Part shown: one piece after another, positions 45,175-53,612 of the stretch
Position numbering within the stretch: position 1 is the stretch's first letter
How the letters are laid out: each line of letters starts with the position of its first letter
From: GWE2-40-63 sp050251815
Lineage (GTDB): Bacteria > Bacteroidota > Bacteroidia > Bacteroidales > SZUA-534
Direction of reading: 5' to 3'
Length of the DNA stretch: 64,000 nucleotides
NCBI GenBank assembly: GCA_050251815.1
Contig: JBFWMB010000011.1
Coordinates: 1 to 64,000 of the forward strand
Notes under the pieces: generated by a model
What the model was told of the DNA's origin: nothing
Databases searched by the model: none
What the model saw: the letters and a program-made list of their open reading frames with translations, nothing else
Translations under genes and position numbers: made by a program

Positions 45175-47226
45175 TTAACCTCCAACTTTTATTTCGCTGT
45201 TTGCAAATTGTGTAATTAGTTTGTTGGTGTCCAATACCAGCGCAACGGTTCCATCGCCAAGAATTGTAGCGCCTGAAATGGATTGTTGATTCTTGTACAT
45301 CTTGCCCAAAGGCTTAAGTACTGCCTGGTATTGTCCAATTATATTATCAACCGATAAACCAATGCGAACATCGCTGTATTGTACCACAATAACGTGTTCT
45401 GTTTCCGGTGGTGTACCATCAATTTCAAATAATTCTCTCAGGTTCAGATAAGCCACTTCGTTATCGTCGGTACGAATAAGGTGGTTGACTGCATTGAGTA
45501 AAGTTTCATGCTTGAATTCGTATACTTTGTCGACTGAAGACAAGGGAATAACAAATTTGGTTTCGCCAATCTGAACCAGTAAACCATCGATGATAGATAG
45601 GGTTAAAGGCAATCGGATGGTTATGGTGGTTCCTTTGTTTATTTCAGAATCAAGGTCAACTTCACCACGAATCTCTGCTATTTTACGTTTTACCACATCC
45701 ATTCCAACCCCGCGTCCGGAAACTTTGGTTACTTGTTTTGCCGTGCTAAACCCCGGAAGAAATACCAATTCAAGCGCTTCTTTTTTCGATAATTCAATAT
45801 CGTCGGTAATAAGCCCTTTGCTGAGTGCGTGTTTTTTTATTTGTTCGGGATCAATACCTTTTCCATCGTCCGATATTTGAATAATTACATTGGTTCCCGA
45901 ATAAAAAGCTTTTAGCAGGATGGTTGCTTTTGCCGGTTTTCCAAGTTTTTTTCGGTCAGCTTTCGATTCTATTCCATGATCCATACTGTTGCGTACAATA
46001 TGCATTAAAGGGTCCGATAGCATTTCGATGATGTTCTTGTCAAGTTCTGTATCGGTTCCTTCGGTTTTGAAAACCACTTCTTTGTCGAGGTTTTGCGATA
46101 GTTCGCGCACCAAACGCTGAAAGCGGGTTAGCATATTTTCGATGGGAATCAGGCGGATGCTAAATACATCGTCGCGTAAACGGCGCGATATTTTCTCAAC
46201 TTCTTCTGATATGGCCAATAAACCATTGGTTTCGGTTTCCTGGGCAAACAGACTTAAACGGGCCTGTATGGTTACCAATTCGCTCACCCAGTTTATCAGG
46301 TTGTCGAGTTTTTCTGACGAAACCCTGATACTACTTATGTTTGTGTCGGCTGTTGTGGCTCCAATTTTAGCCTGCAATTGGGTTTCTTTCTCTTTTTCGT
46401 AAATTTTTTCCAGGTCGTTGGTAAGGCTTACCAACTCGTCAATATTTATCTCTTGTTTGTTTTGGACGGCTTTTTCAATAATTCCTATGAATGAATTTTC
46501 CTCAATCAGGTTGAGTTCTGAGATTTTTTTTACGGTTAAATCGCATTGGTCGTCGGCAAAAATAAAAACTTCGCTAATGGCATTAATCCCCTGATTGGTT
46601 GCTAAAAATATGTCCCAGTAAATATAACAGTTGGCGGGTTCCAAAACGTCAATTCCCGGAAGTTTGTCGAATCGGGGAAACACCATGGCTTGTCCTAAAT
46701 CAACCAGTTCGTCAATTAGGTAGAGCGGGTTGGTTCCATAGTTAAAAATGTTGGGGTGGGGCTTAAAACTGATGTAATAGGTTGCGTGTTCTTTGTTGTT
46801 TCGGGGTGTCATGGGCTGCATGGTTTTTGCGTTTTCTTCGCCCATTACGTTTTCGTTTATAATCTCAAGTATTTTGTTAAGTAAGAGATCGTGCTGTACC
46901 CGGTTGGTTTTTTCAGAATCATCTTTTTCCTGAACCAGACTACGCAAGTGATCGACCGACGCCAGGGTGACATTCAGTATATCATTGTTTATGGCCAGTT
47001 TGTTTGTACGGATTAAATCGTAGATGTTTTCGAGGTGATGCGTAAACTTGTCCATTTTATTGAACCCAAACATTGCACTTCCACCTTTGAGTGAATGCAT
47101 TACCCTGAAAATCTGTTGGATTAATTCCACATTGTTGGGTTGGCTTTCGAGCTCAAGAAGTACCTTTTCCAGTTCGTTTATTAGGTCGTTTGCCTCTTCA
47201 ACGAATTTTTCTCTGAACTTTTCCAT
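45175..47226 (-). CDS. cheA: Chemotaxis histidine kinase CheA
   Basis: Core kinase of the array. The Hpt (P1) domain carries phosphoacceptor His44 in MHSLKGGSAMFGF. A long linker/P2-like region (about 135-290) is followed by a P3 dimerisation domain (about 300-365). The P4 ATPase has N-box HIVRNSMDHGIE, G1 DDGKGID and G2 GRGVGMDVVK (about 375-560). The CheW-like P5 domain ends the protein (about 560-680). The length of 683 residues is normal. The gene overlaps the cheY stop in a TAATG arrangement, and cheW follows almost without gap. Confidence 0.95.
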   Translation of the reverse strand: MEKFREKFVEEANDLINELEKVLLELESQPNNVELIQQIFRVMHSLKGGSAMFGFNKMDKFTHHLENIYDLIRTNKLAINNDILNVTLASVDHLRSLVQEKDDSEKTNRVQHDLLLNKILEIINENVMGEENAKTMQPMTPRNNKEHATYYISFKPHPNIFNYGTNPLYLIDELVDLGQAMVFPRFDKLPGIDVLEPANCYIYWDIFLATNQGINAISEVFIFADDQCDLTVKKISELNLIEENSFIGIIEKAVQNKQEINIDELVSLTNDLEKIYEKEKETQLQAKIGATTADTNISSIRVSSEKLDNLINWVSELVTIQARLSLFAQETETNGLLAISEEVEKISRRLRDDVFSIRLIPIENMLTRFQRLVRELSQNLDKEVVFKTEGTDTELDKNIIEMLSDPLMHIVRNSMDHGIESKADRKKLGKPAKATILLKAFYSGTNVIIQISDDGKGIDPEQIKKHALSKGLITDDIELSKKEALELVFLPGFSTAKQVTKVSGRGVGMDVVKRKIAEIRGEVDLDSEINKGTTITIRLPLTLSIIDGLLVQIGETKFVIPLSSVDKVYEFKHETLLNAVNHLIRTDDNEVAYLNLRELFEIDGTPPETEHVIVVQYSDVRIGLSVDNIIGQYQAVLKPLGKMYKNQQSISGATILGDGTVALVLDTNKLITQFANSEIKVGG

Positions 47227-47591
47227 TATCTTACAACTTTTTGTATGGCGGCTAATAATTTTTCAGGTACAAAAGGCTTTATTATCCAACCGGTTGCACC
47301 TGCTTCTTTGGCTTCCATCTTTTTTGCCGTTTGCGATTCTGTGGTTAAAAACAGGATGGGAACAAATTGGTAATCAGGTTTTGAACGTACGTTTTTAATA
47401 AATTCAATACCATCCATATTTGGCATGTGCAAGTCAGTAATAATCAAGTCGAGATTACTACCGTCTAAAAATTTCAGGGCATCCTGCCCGTCGACGCCTT
47501 TTAATACGTCATGTCCGGCGTTTTCGAGGGTAAAGCTAACCACTTCGCGTATACTTTCGGAATCGTCAACAATTAAAATTCGTTTTCCCAT
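47226..47591 (-). CDS. cheY: Single-domain response regulator CheY
   Basis: Phospho-receiver for CheA. Acidic pocket DD9-10 (ILIVDDSES), phosphoacceptor Asp53 in IITDLHMPNMDG, switch Thr/Ser in FLTTESQ and Lys in WIIKPF are all present. At 121 residues it has no output domain. In flagellated bacteria it would bind the motor; here no motor genes are seen in the window. It lies between the STAS gene and cheA. Confidence 0.92.
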   Translation of the reverse strand: MGKRILIVDDSESIREVVSFTLENAGHDVLKGVDGQDALKFLDGSNLDLIITDLHMPNMDGIEFIKNVRSKPDYQFVPILFLTTESQTAKKMEAKEAGATGWIIKPFVPEKLLAAIQKVVR

Positions 47592-47617
47592 TTTAAAATG
47601 GATTTTAGGTTTGTTAA

Positions 47618-47926
47618 TTACAATAGGTTTGATAGTCCCGCTTTTGCAAACAGGTTTTCAATATCTTCAGGCAGGTTTAAATGAAACTCAGTTTCAATTT
47701 TATTTGCTATGCAGGTATTTTCTAGGGCTTTGAGCAGTTGAATAGTCGATACATCGGCATCTTCAACTTTTGACAGGGTAATTATTATTTTTTTACTGCC
47801 TTTGGTAGCTTTTTGAAGCTCTTTATGCAACTCAGTCATGTGGGCAACGTTTAGTTTCCCTTGCAGCGTCAGGTTGGTAGTGCCGGCACTGTTGTCCTTG
47901 GTGGCAGTGAGAGTAAACTCTTTCAT
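47618..47926 (-). CDS. STAS-domain protein
   Basis: Single STAS domain of 102 residues (anti-sigma-factor-antagonist or MlaB-like fold), with NLTLQGKLNVAHMTEL and IIITLSKVEDADVSTIQLLKAL. The latter aligns with the region around the phosphorylatable Ser/Thr of anti-anti-sigma factors, with Ser present. STAS proteins are frequent members of chemosensory operons in other phyla, where their role is unknown. It lies between the 600-residue coiled-coil gene and cheY, with gaps of 42 and 26 bases. Its partner could be the kinase-like ATPase of the same operon. Confidence 0.85.
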   Translation of the reverse strand: MKEFTLTATKDNSAGTTNLTLQGKLNVAHMTELHKELQKATKGSKKIIITLSKVEDADVSTIQLLKALENTCIANKIETEFHLNLPEDIENLFAKAGLSNLL

Positions 47927-47968
47927 AGGTAGAAGCTTAATTTTTGAAACTTAATCGTTTAAATATAT

Positions 47969-49771
47969 TTAAAATAATTCAATATCATCGTTTAAATCAT
48001 CATTGTTTTGTTGGCTGTTTATTTCTGAAATACCTCCTGTTTCAACCATTTGCTGATGAATATCGCGTTCACTCTGCATGGTATAGAGTTTTTCTATTTG
48101 TTTAAGTATTTCTTTGTTGTCGCCAATAAATGATTTAAGGTTGTCGTAATTTACTTTTTTATTGATTTCGTTCAAAAAGGTTACAATTTCTTCGATAGTA
48201 TTTTTAAAGTAATTGTAATACTCGATACTTTTAAAACTTGATGTGATTTCAGATGCTATTTTTAAGCTCAAACTACCGTGTTGCTGAGCTACTTGTTTTA
48301 TATAATTAAAACTGCTCGATAAGGACAACAGGTTGTCGTGAATACTGATGTCATTTTTTTGATTCGTGTTGAATGGACTGAGTAAATCCTGCAAACTGGC
48401 AAAATGGTGTGTGATTTGATTCAGATTGGTTTTTAATGAATTGGAGTTCATTTGCAGTTCTGATAACAACAATAACAAACGGCGCATAAGTTCATGACCA
48501 AAGTTTTTACCATTGGCTTTAATTAACCCCTCAAAGTGTTTAATTTCCCCACGCAGGTTTTTTTCACTGATGAAAATTTCGCTGAATTCTTTTTTGAGCG
48601 AATAATAAACATCAAAAAGCCCGTTTATTTTATTGAGTGATTGAATCCAATCCTCTTCCGACTGGCTCATGAAATTAAAATAATGTTGTTGTGCTTCCTT
48701 TGCTTCGTTAATAAACACATCTTCAAACTGATTGCTGTTTGAAATAATCACATTGTACAGGTTGTTCATCTCCTTCATCTCGCGCCCAACTTCAACCAGT
48801 TTGTTGGTGATTTTTTCAATTGAAGTTTGATAATCCTTATTGGTGTATAACAGCTGGGCTACCTGAATATCGGTTATCTCAGGAATTTTTGCAATAAAAC
48901 CCAACTGGTTTTCCAGACTTTTATCGGGTGTTTCTGATTCTTTTAAATCGCTAAGACCTTTAATCAGTTCCTTTTGCGAGGTTTGGATGTGTTCCATTTT
49001 TTGCCTGATGATGTCATGGTACTGAATGTTTGTAATTATTTCACCCATGTTGGCAAAGCAGTTTTGGGTTCTGCGATTTAACTCACCAATATAATCGTCG
49101 GACCAATATTCGTCGAATAGTATTTTTTTAATCTGAACGGAAAGTTTTCGGAGTAGCTCGCTCGTTTCTTTAATACCCTGGGTTTTGGTTATGCATAAAT
49201 TGTCTTTTAATTCAATTATCTGATTGTTCAGTGATTCGGATCCGGAACTTACCACCTCAAATCTTTGTTGAATAGTGTCAATGCTTTGATTTAGTGTGTT
49301 TACACTGCTTTGTAATTCGGCTTTATTGGGCAGGTTAATGTAGGTAAAATGTAGTTTTAAATTGGCCAGCAGGTATTTTAAGGTTATCAGGTTTTGTTTG
49401 TAATTGTTAAAGGGGACAATAATTAAATCGAGTTGCGAAAAGGTAAGCGTTAGAATATCTTCAATCTGTTTGCCAGTTTCTTTAATTTGAGCAATGTTTT
49501 TTTGCTGATTCTGATTTTTCTTATTTAATTGTTCTGCAAACTTATTCAGTTCTTTTTTAAAAAAAGTGCTTATGGTAGTATTGTTATCTGCAATTTCTTT
49601 TATATGCTTGTAATAATCTTTAAGCAATTTGTTAAAGAACAAAAAATCTTTGGAGCTGATGGTATGTAACGACCCAATTTTTTGATCGATGGTGTTGAGT
49701 GTATCAATTATTTCCTGACGAGGAAAAACTTTTAGGAATTCGTTTAAATTATTACTTTCGGGCTGGCTCAT
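47969..49771 (-). CDS. Large coiled-coil protein with CheZ-like motif, first gene of the che operon
   Basis: A 600-residue soluble, almost fully helical protein without signal peptide or membrane helix. It has no methyl-accepting hairpin consensus, so it is not a normal chemoreceptor. Near residues 244-262 it reads GEIITNIQYHDIIRQKMEH, where Asp253 and Gln257 are spaced like the catalytic D-x3-Q pair of CheZ phosphatase. A diverged second version, SFKSIEYYNYFKNTIEEI, is found in the last 100 residues, suggesting an internal duplication. It ends in an acidic tail (NNDDLNDDIELF). It could be a phospho-CheY phosphatase or an array scaffold. I do not recognise a named family, and the motif comparison is by eye. 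Confidence 0.75.
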   Translation of the reverse strand: MSQPESNNLNEFLKVFPRQEIIDTLNTIDQKIGSLHTISSKDFLFFNKLLKDYYKHIKEIADNNTTISTFFKKELNKFAEQLNKKNQNQQKNIAQIKETGKQIEDILTLTFSQLDLIIVPFNNYKQNLITLKYLLANLKLHFTYINLPNKAELQSSVNTLNQSIDTIQQRFEVVSSGSESLNNQIIELKDNLCITKTQGIKETSELLRKLSVQIKKILFDEYWSDDYIGELNRRTQNCFANMGEIITNIQYHDIIRQKMEHIQTSQKELIKGLSDLKESETPDKSLENQLGFIAKIPEITDIQVAQLLYTNKDYQTSIEKITNKLVEVGREMKEMNNLYNVIISNSNQFEDVFINEAKEAQQHYFNFMSQSEEDWIQSLNKINGLFDVYYSLKKEFSEIFISEKNLRGEIKHFEGLIKANGKNFGHELMRRLLLLLSELQMNSNSLKTNLNQITHHFASLQDLLSPFNTNQKNDISIHDNLLSLSSSFNYIKQVAQQHGSLSLKIASEITSSFKSIEYYNYFKNTIEEIVTFLNEINKKVNYDNLKSFIGDNKEILKQIEKLYTMQSERDIHQQMVETGGISEINSQQNNDDLNDDIELF

Positions 49772-49886
49772 GGCATTTGTTTTTTACTATAAACTAAAAA
49801 AACGAGATAAATGTTTAATGTAACAATAATTATCCAATTATATATATTAGATAAACAAGCAAACCAAGATACTTAAACTTCATAAA

Positions 49887-50267
49887 ATGGCAAAACCTGT
49901 TTTGTTAATTGTTGACGATATTTTTGTTAATCGTGTGTTGTTGGGTGAAATAGCCCGTGAAATTGGCTGCGAATTCAAAATGGCCGGCAATGGTAAGGAG
50001 GCTATTGGTTTACTGGAGCAAGTTCATTTTGATATGGTATTAATGGACATTGAAATGCCGGTAATGAATGGTTTAGAAACCACAAAGTATATCCGCAATC
50101 TTTCTAACAAATCCTTAGCTGCTATTCCTATTGTGGCGCTTACAGCACACAATCCAAACGATTTTTTCGATGAATTTAATTCAGTAGGATTCGACGAGCT
50201 ACTTACCAAACCTTATTTAATTTCCAAGATTCAGTCGGTTGTTGAAAAGTTTTGTATGAATAAATAA
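49887..50267 (+). CDS. Single-domain response regulator, divergent from the che operon
   Basis: Receiver domain of 126 residues with IVDDIFVNR, phosphoacceptor Asp54 in LMDIEMPVMNG, VALTAHN and a conserved Lys in LLTKPY. It resembles receiver domains of hybrid kinases more than CheY. It is transcribed away from the che operon across a 115-base gap and is closed by a strong terminator. It may be an additional phosphate acceptor or sink for the cluster; this is inferred from position. Confidence 0.9.
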   Translation: MAKPVLLIVDDIFVNRVLLGEIAREIGCEFKMAGNGKEAIGLLEQVHFDMVLMDIEMPVMNGLETTKYIRNLSNKSLAAIPIVALTAHNPNDFFDEFNSVGFDELLTKPYLISKIQSVVEKFCMNK

Positions 50268-50291
50268 ACCGGCAGTTTGCTGCCGGTTTAT
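50264..50291. terminator. Bidirectional terminator between response regulator and transketolase
   Basis: ATAAACCGGCAG (50264-50275) and CTGCCGGTTTAT (50280-50291) form a perfect 12-base stem with a TTTG loop. It lies between two convergent genes and begins within the final TAA of the response regulator. Confidence 0.88.
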
Positions 50292-50300
50292 CCAATCTAT

Positions 50301-52337
50301 TTATAATTGTTTTAAATAATCTAACGCCTTTGTTTTAACATTCTCAGCGGTAAATCCCAGTTTTACATCCAAAACGGTATAGGGTGCTGAGTGACCAAAA
50401 TGATTTAGTCCGACAACGGTTCCAATTGATCCAACTAAACCTTGCAAGGTTGAGGGCAATCCGGCGGTTAAGCCCAGTGTAGGTGTTTTAGCCGGAAGAA
50501 CCGTGTGTTGGTATTCAGCCGGTTGTTGGCGGAATAGTCCTTCTGAGATGGCCGAAACCACTTTTACGTTTAAATTATGCTCCTGACGTAAAAGGTCTGC
50601 TCCGGCAATCAAAGTAGCAACTTCCGATCCATTGCCAACAAAAATAATATCCGGATTCTCACAATCCTGAACAACATAAGCTCCTTTAGCTGCTTTTAAA
50701 GCCGATTCAAAGGCCTTATCGGTCACAACAGGCAGGTTGGTAATGTTTTGACGCGAAAGAATTAACGCTGTGGGGGTCTTACTGTTTTCCATGGCAAGTT
50801 TCCAGGCTACCGTAGTTTCATTCACATCGGCCGGACGCAGCGCCAATAAACTTGGTATGCCCGAATGGTTGTGCAACTGTTCCATTAAACGTATTTGTGC
50901 CTCTTGCTCAACCGGCTGATGCGTTGGGCCATCCTCACCAACACGGAATGCGTCGTGGGTCCAGATGTATTTTACCGGTAATTCCATTAAAGCGGCCATA
51001 CGCACGGCAGGTTTCATGTAATCTGAAAAAACGAAAAAGGTTCCGCAGGCAACAAACAAACCACCATGTGCAGCAATTCCATTCGAAATAGCAGCTAGTG
51101 TAAGTTCGGCCACACCGGCTTGCAGGAACTTTCCGGTAAAATCGCCTTTGCTAAAAGCTTTGGTTTTTTTCAGGTAAGCTTCGGTTTTGTCTGAATCGGC
51201 CAAATCGGCTGAGGCTACAATTAAATTATCAACTTTGTCGGCAAGTACCGCCAATACATTTGCCGAAGCAGCACGCGTGGCCTGGTTTTCTTTTTGAACA
51301 ATCTCAGCGTAATTAATGGCAGGTGCTGATCCACTTAGGAATTGATCGAGTTTAGCTGCAAGTTCAGGGTTTGCTTTACGCCATTGCGTTTCGGTTTGCT
51401 GATGCGCTTTTACCTCAGCTTCTTTTTCAATTTGAACTTTTTTGTATAATTCTTTTACTTCGTCAAAAATTACAAACGGGTTATCCGGATTTCCGCCCAG
51501 GTTTGCAATGGTTTTGGCAAACGAAGCACCCGCTGCTGAGATGGGTTGACCATGCGTTTTGGTTTGTCTTTCAAAATTATCTCCCGCATCGGTAATACAA
51601 CCTTTACCCATAATGGTTTTGCCAATAATCAAGGTTGGTTTTTCTTTTTCAACATGAGCTTTTTTTAGTGCGGCACGAATTTCATCGGCATTGTTGCCGT
51701 TGATGGTCAATACATTCCATCCCCAGGCTTTGTATTTTGCTTCGGTATCTTCAGAAGTTACAACCGATGTGGTTGTCGAAAGCTGTATGTCATTGGAATC
51801 GTAAAACATAATCAGGTTCGAAAGCCCCAGATGACCGGCTATACGTCCGGCACCCTGCGAAATTTCTTCCTGAATTCCTCCGTCCGAAATAAAAGTATAG
51901 GTTTTATGGGCCATCCATTCGCCAAAGCGGGCAACCATAAAGCGTTCTGCAATTGCTGCTCCAACTGCCATGGTATGCCCTTGGCCTAAGGGGCCTGAGG
52001 TGTTTTCAATTCCTCTTTGAATATCACGTTCGGGATGACCCGGTGTTACGCTTCCCCACTGGCGGAATTGCTCTAAATCGGTGGTATCAAAAGCTCCGGT
52101 TAATGTGAGTTGTGCATACAACATGGGCGACATGTGACCCGGATCGAGAAAAAAGCGATCGCGAAATGGCCATGCCCTGTTGTTAGGGTCGTATCTTAGA
52201 AATTCGCTATACAAAATATTTATAAAGTCGGCTCCGCCCATAGCTCCACCCGGATGTCCCGATTTGGCTTTTTCTACCATAGCGGCCGATAAAATTCTGA
52301 TGTTGTCGGCGGCTTTGTTTGTTGCAGTGTTAGTCAT
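50301..52337 (-). CDS. tkt: Transketolase
   Basis: Thiamin-diphosphate enzyme that moves two-carbon units in the pentose phosphate pathway, using xylulose 5-phosphate. Features: KSGHPGGAMGGADF near residues 20-33, GPLGQGHTMAVGAAIAERF near 113-131, the thiamin-diphosphate-binding SDGGIQEEISQGAGRIAGH near 150-168, FVACGTFFVFSDYMKPAVR and the HDAFRVGEDGPTHQPVEQ motif near 460-480. The length of 678 residues is normal. It is a single gene. It uses xylulose 5-phosphate, which the xyl genes make, and thiamin diphosphate, which the riboswitch senses, but there is no operon link. Confidence 0.95.
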   Translation of the reverse strand: MTNTATNKAADNIRILSAAMVEKAKSGHPGGAMGGADFINILYSEFLRYDPNNRAWPFRDRFFLDPGHMSPMLYAQLTLTGAFDTTDLEQFRQWGSVTPGHPERDIQRGIENTSGPLGQGHTMAVGAAIAERFMVARFGEWMAHKTYTFISDGGIQEEISQGAGRIAGHLGLSNLIMFYDSNDIQLSTTTSVVTSEDTEAKYKAWGWNVLTINGNNADEIRAALKKAHVEKEKPTLIIGKTIMGKGCITDAGDNFERQTKTHGQPISAAGASFAKTIANLGGNPDNPFVIFDEVKELYKKVQIEKEAEVKAHQQTETQWRKANPELAAKLDQFLSGSAPAINYAEIVQKENQATRAASANVLAVLADKVDNLIVASADLADSDKTEAYLKKTKAFSKGDFTGKFLQAGVAELTLAAISNGIAAHGGLFVACGTFFVFSDYMKPAVRMAALMELPVKYIWTHDAFRVGEDGPTHQPVEQEAQIRLMEQLHNHSGIPSLLALRPADVNETTVAWKLAMENSKTPTALILSRQNITNLPVVTDKAFESALKAAKGAYVVQDCENPDIIFVGNGSEVATLIAGADLLRQEHNLNVKVVSAISEGLFRQQPAEYQHTVLPAKTPTLGLTAGLPSTLQGLVGSIGTVVGLNHFGHSAPYTVLDVKLGFTAENVKTKALDYLKQL

Positions 52338-52711
52338 CGTTTTTAAGATTTTATCAAAAAATTACTATTTATTTGTATGTGTTCGGTTGTATTAACAAGT
52401 TGTTGCGTCAAAGGTTACCTAATGTTTTTTAAGTTCGAAGCCGTACAAAATTATCTTTTATTTGTTAAAGTACCATATTTTAAATCGTTTTGTCAGGATA
52501 TTTCTATGTACCATTTACTTGGCGCAATTATTATATTGAGAAGATATTTTTTAGCTATACTTGAATTGAATTCCCCAATAAGGGATTTTTGCCCGATCAA
52601 CAAGGGTATTTGCTTAATCAATAGGGATATTTGTCCGATCAAGAGAGATAAATGCCTGTGCAACCTGAATTTATTGAGTGGAGATTTCTTTGGAATCAGC
52701 TTTCTACTTAA
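52338..52711. other. Intergenic region with a 21-base tandem repeat
   Basis: These 374 bases hold the tandem repeat at 52578-52661. An open frame of 112 codons on the plus strand (52377-52715) runs through it, but its start lies by chance codons, its composition is unlike its neighbours and it overlaps the next gene's 3' end. I do not call it a gene. Confidence 0.55.
52578..52661. repeat. Four tandem 21-base units
   Basis: Units at 52578-52598, 52599-52619, 52620-52640 and 52641-52661 share the pattern AANAGGGATATTTGCCCGATC with decay increasing to the right. Being 21 bases they keep an open frame on the plus strand (repeating RDICPINK-like heptads). There are no spacers, so this is not a CRISPR. 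Confidence 0.75.
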
Positions 52712-53083
52712 CTAGTCAAGTTTAGCAAAAATGTTGTTCAAATATTCTAACAAATCAGCTTTGCTCCAGGGTTTAGCAATGTAACGTTCAATAAGCGATT
52801 CGTCGAGTCCCATTTCAATGGCTTCTGAAATTCGATAAGCAGAAAGTAACATGCAAACCGCGGCTGAATTATTGTTTTTAATGTGTTTAATCAGCTCAAT
52901 GCCATTCATCTCAGGCATTCTTAAATCAGAAATTATAACGTGAATCTGTTCTTTATTTATCAGTTCAAGAGCTTCCTGGCCGGAACTGGCTAAAAAAACA
53001 GTGAAATCGTCCTGAAAACTAAATTTAAACAGTTGCAGGTTAACCCATTCGTCGTCGACATATAATAATTTATGATTTAACAT
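52712..53083 (-). CDS. Response regulator receiver protein
   Basis: Single receiver domain of 123 residues; the start is set at the ATG at 53083 (MLNHKLLYVDDEW). Acidic residues DDE follow the first strand, the phosphoacceptor is Asp53 in IISDLRMPEMNG, and a Lys is present in YIAKPW. The PW-type ending is seen in receivers related to RpfG/HDOD and hybrid kinase systems. It stands alone between an intergenic repeat and the DUF427 gene, so its kinase is not in sight. Confidence 0.88.
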   Translation of the reverse strand: MLNHKLLYVDDEWVNLQLFKFSFQDDFTVFLASSGQEALELINKEQIHVIISDLRMPEMNGIELIKHIKNNNSAAVCMLLSAYRISEAIEMGLDESLIERYIAKPWSKADLLEYLNNIFAKLD

Positions 53084-53128
53084 GATGCAATTTTGTAGCA
53101 AAAATAATAAAAAAAGCTTAGCTTTTAT

Positions 53129-53410
53129 TTAGGTTTCAATTTGTACACCTTTCCAGAAAGCGATATAGTTTTTTATATGAGCTGCTTTTTCAAAAGGTTT
53201 TGGGTAATGCCAGGCAGCATCAAAATTAATTTGACCATTAACGGTGACATTAAAATAGCAGGCTTTTCCTTTAACATAGCATGAAGTATAGGTATCGCTC
53301 GGGTTAAAATATTCCCTTCTAATCGATTCCGGTGGAAAATAGTGATTGCCTTCCACAATTATGGTGTCGTTACTTTCTGCTAATATTTCGCCGTTCCAGA
53401 TGGCTTTCAT
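53129..53410 (-). CDS. DUF427 family protein
   Basis: Small protein of 93 residues. The start is set at the ATG at 53410 (MKAIWNGEILAES), which is the family's usual opening. Further signatures are EGNHYFPPESIRREYF, TSCYVKGKACYFNV with two Cys, and AAWHYPKPFEKAAHIKNYIAFW. DUF427 proteins are widespread small beta-barrel (mainly strand) proteins of unknown function. It is a single gene. Confidence 0.88.
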   Translation of the reverse strand: MKAIWNGEILAESNDTIIVEGNHYFPPESIRREYFNPSDTYTSCYVKGKACYFNVTVNGQINFDAAWHYPKPFEKAAHIKNYIAFWKGVQIET

Positions 53411-53612
53411 TGTCTTATCTCTTTTTCTGCTATTTGATGTTCCAAACACGTATTTTGACAAATTGTTTTAAAATGAAAATGGGTTGATGCCTTTTTTTAT
53501 TGTCGTTTGTAAAACTTTGTAGGCAAAATAAAAATTCTCAGGATATTCCCATTTATGCATAAATTGACGTAACTTGCAGCCTTATTAAAATTTATTTCAG
53601 GAGATTATAACA

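Noticed and set aside
47969..49771. Classical methyl-accepting chemotaxis receptor
   Set aside because: It has no membrane helices and no conserved signalling hairpin; the resemblance is only its helical nature and place in the operon.
52578..52661. Possible CRISPR array
   Set aside because: Units are directly head to tail without spacers and there are no cas genes.
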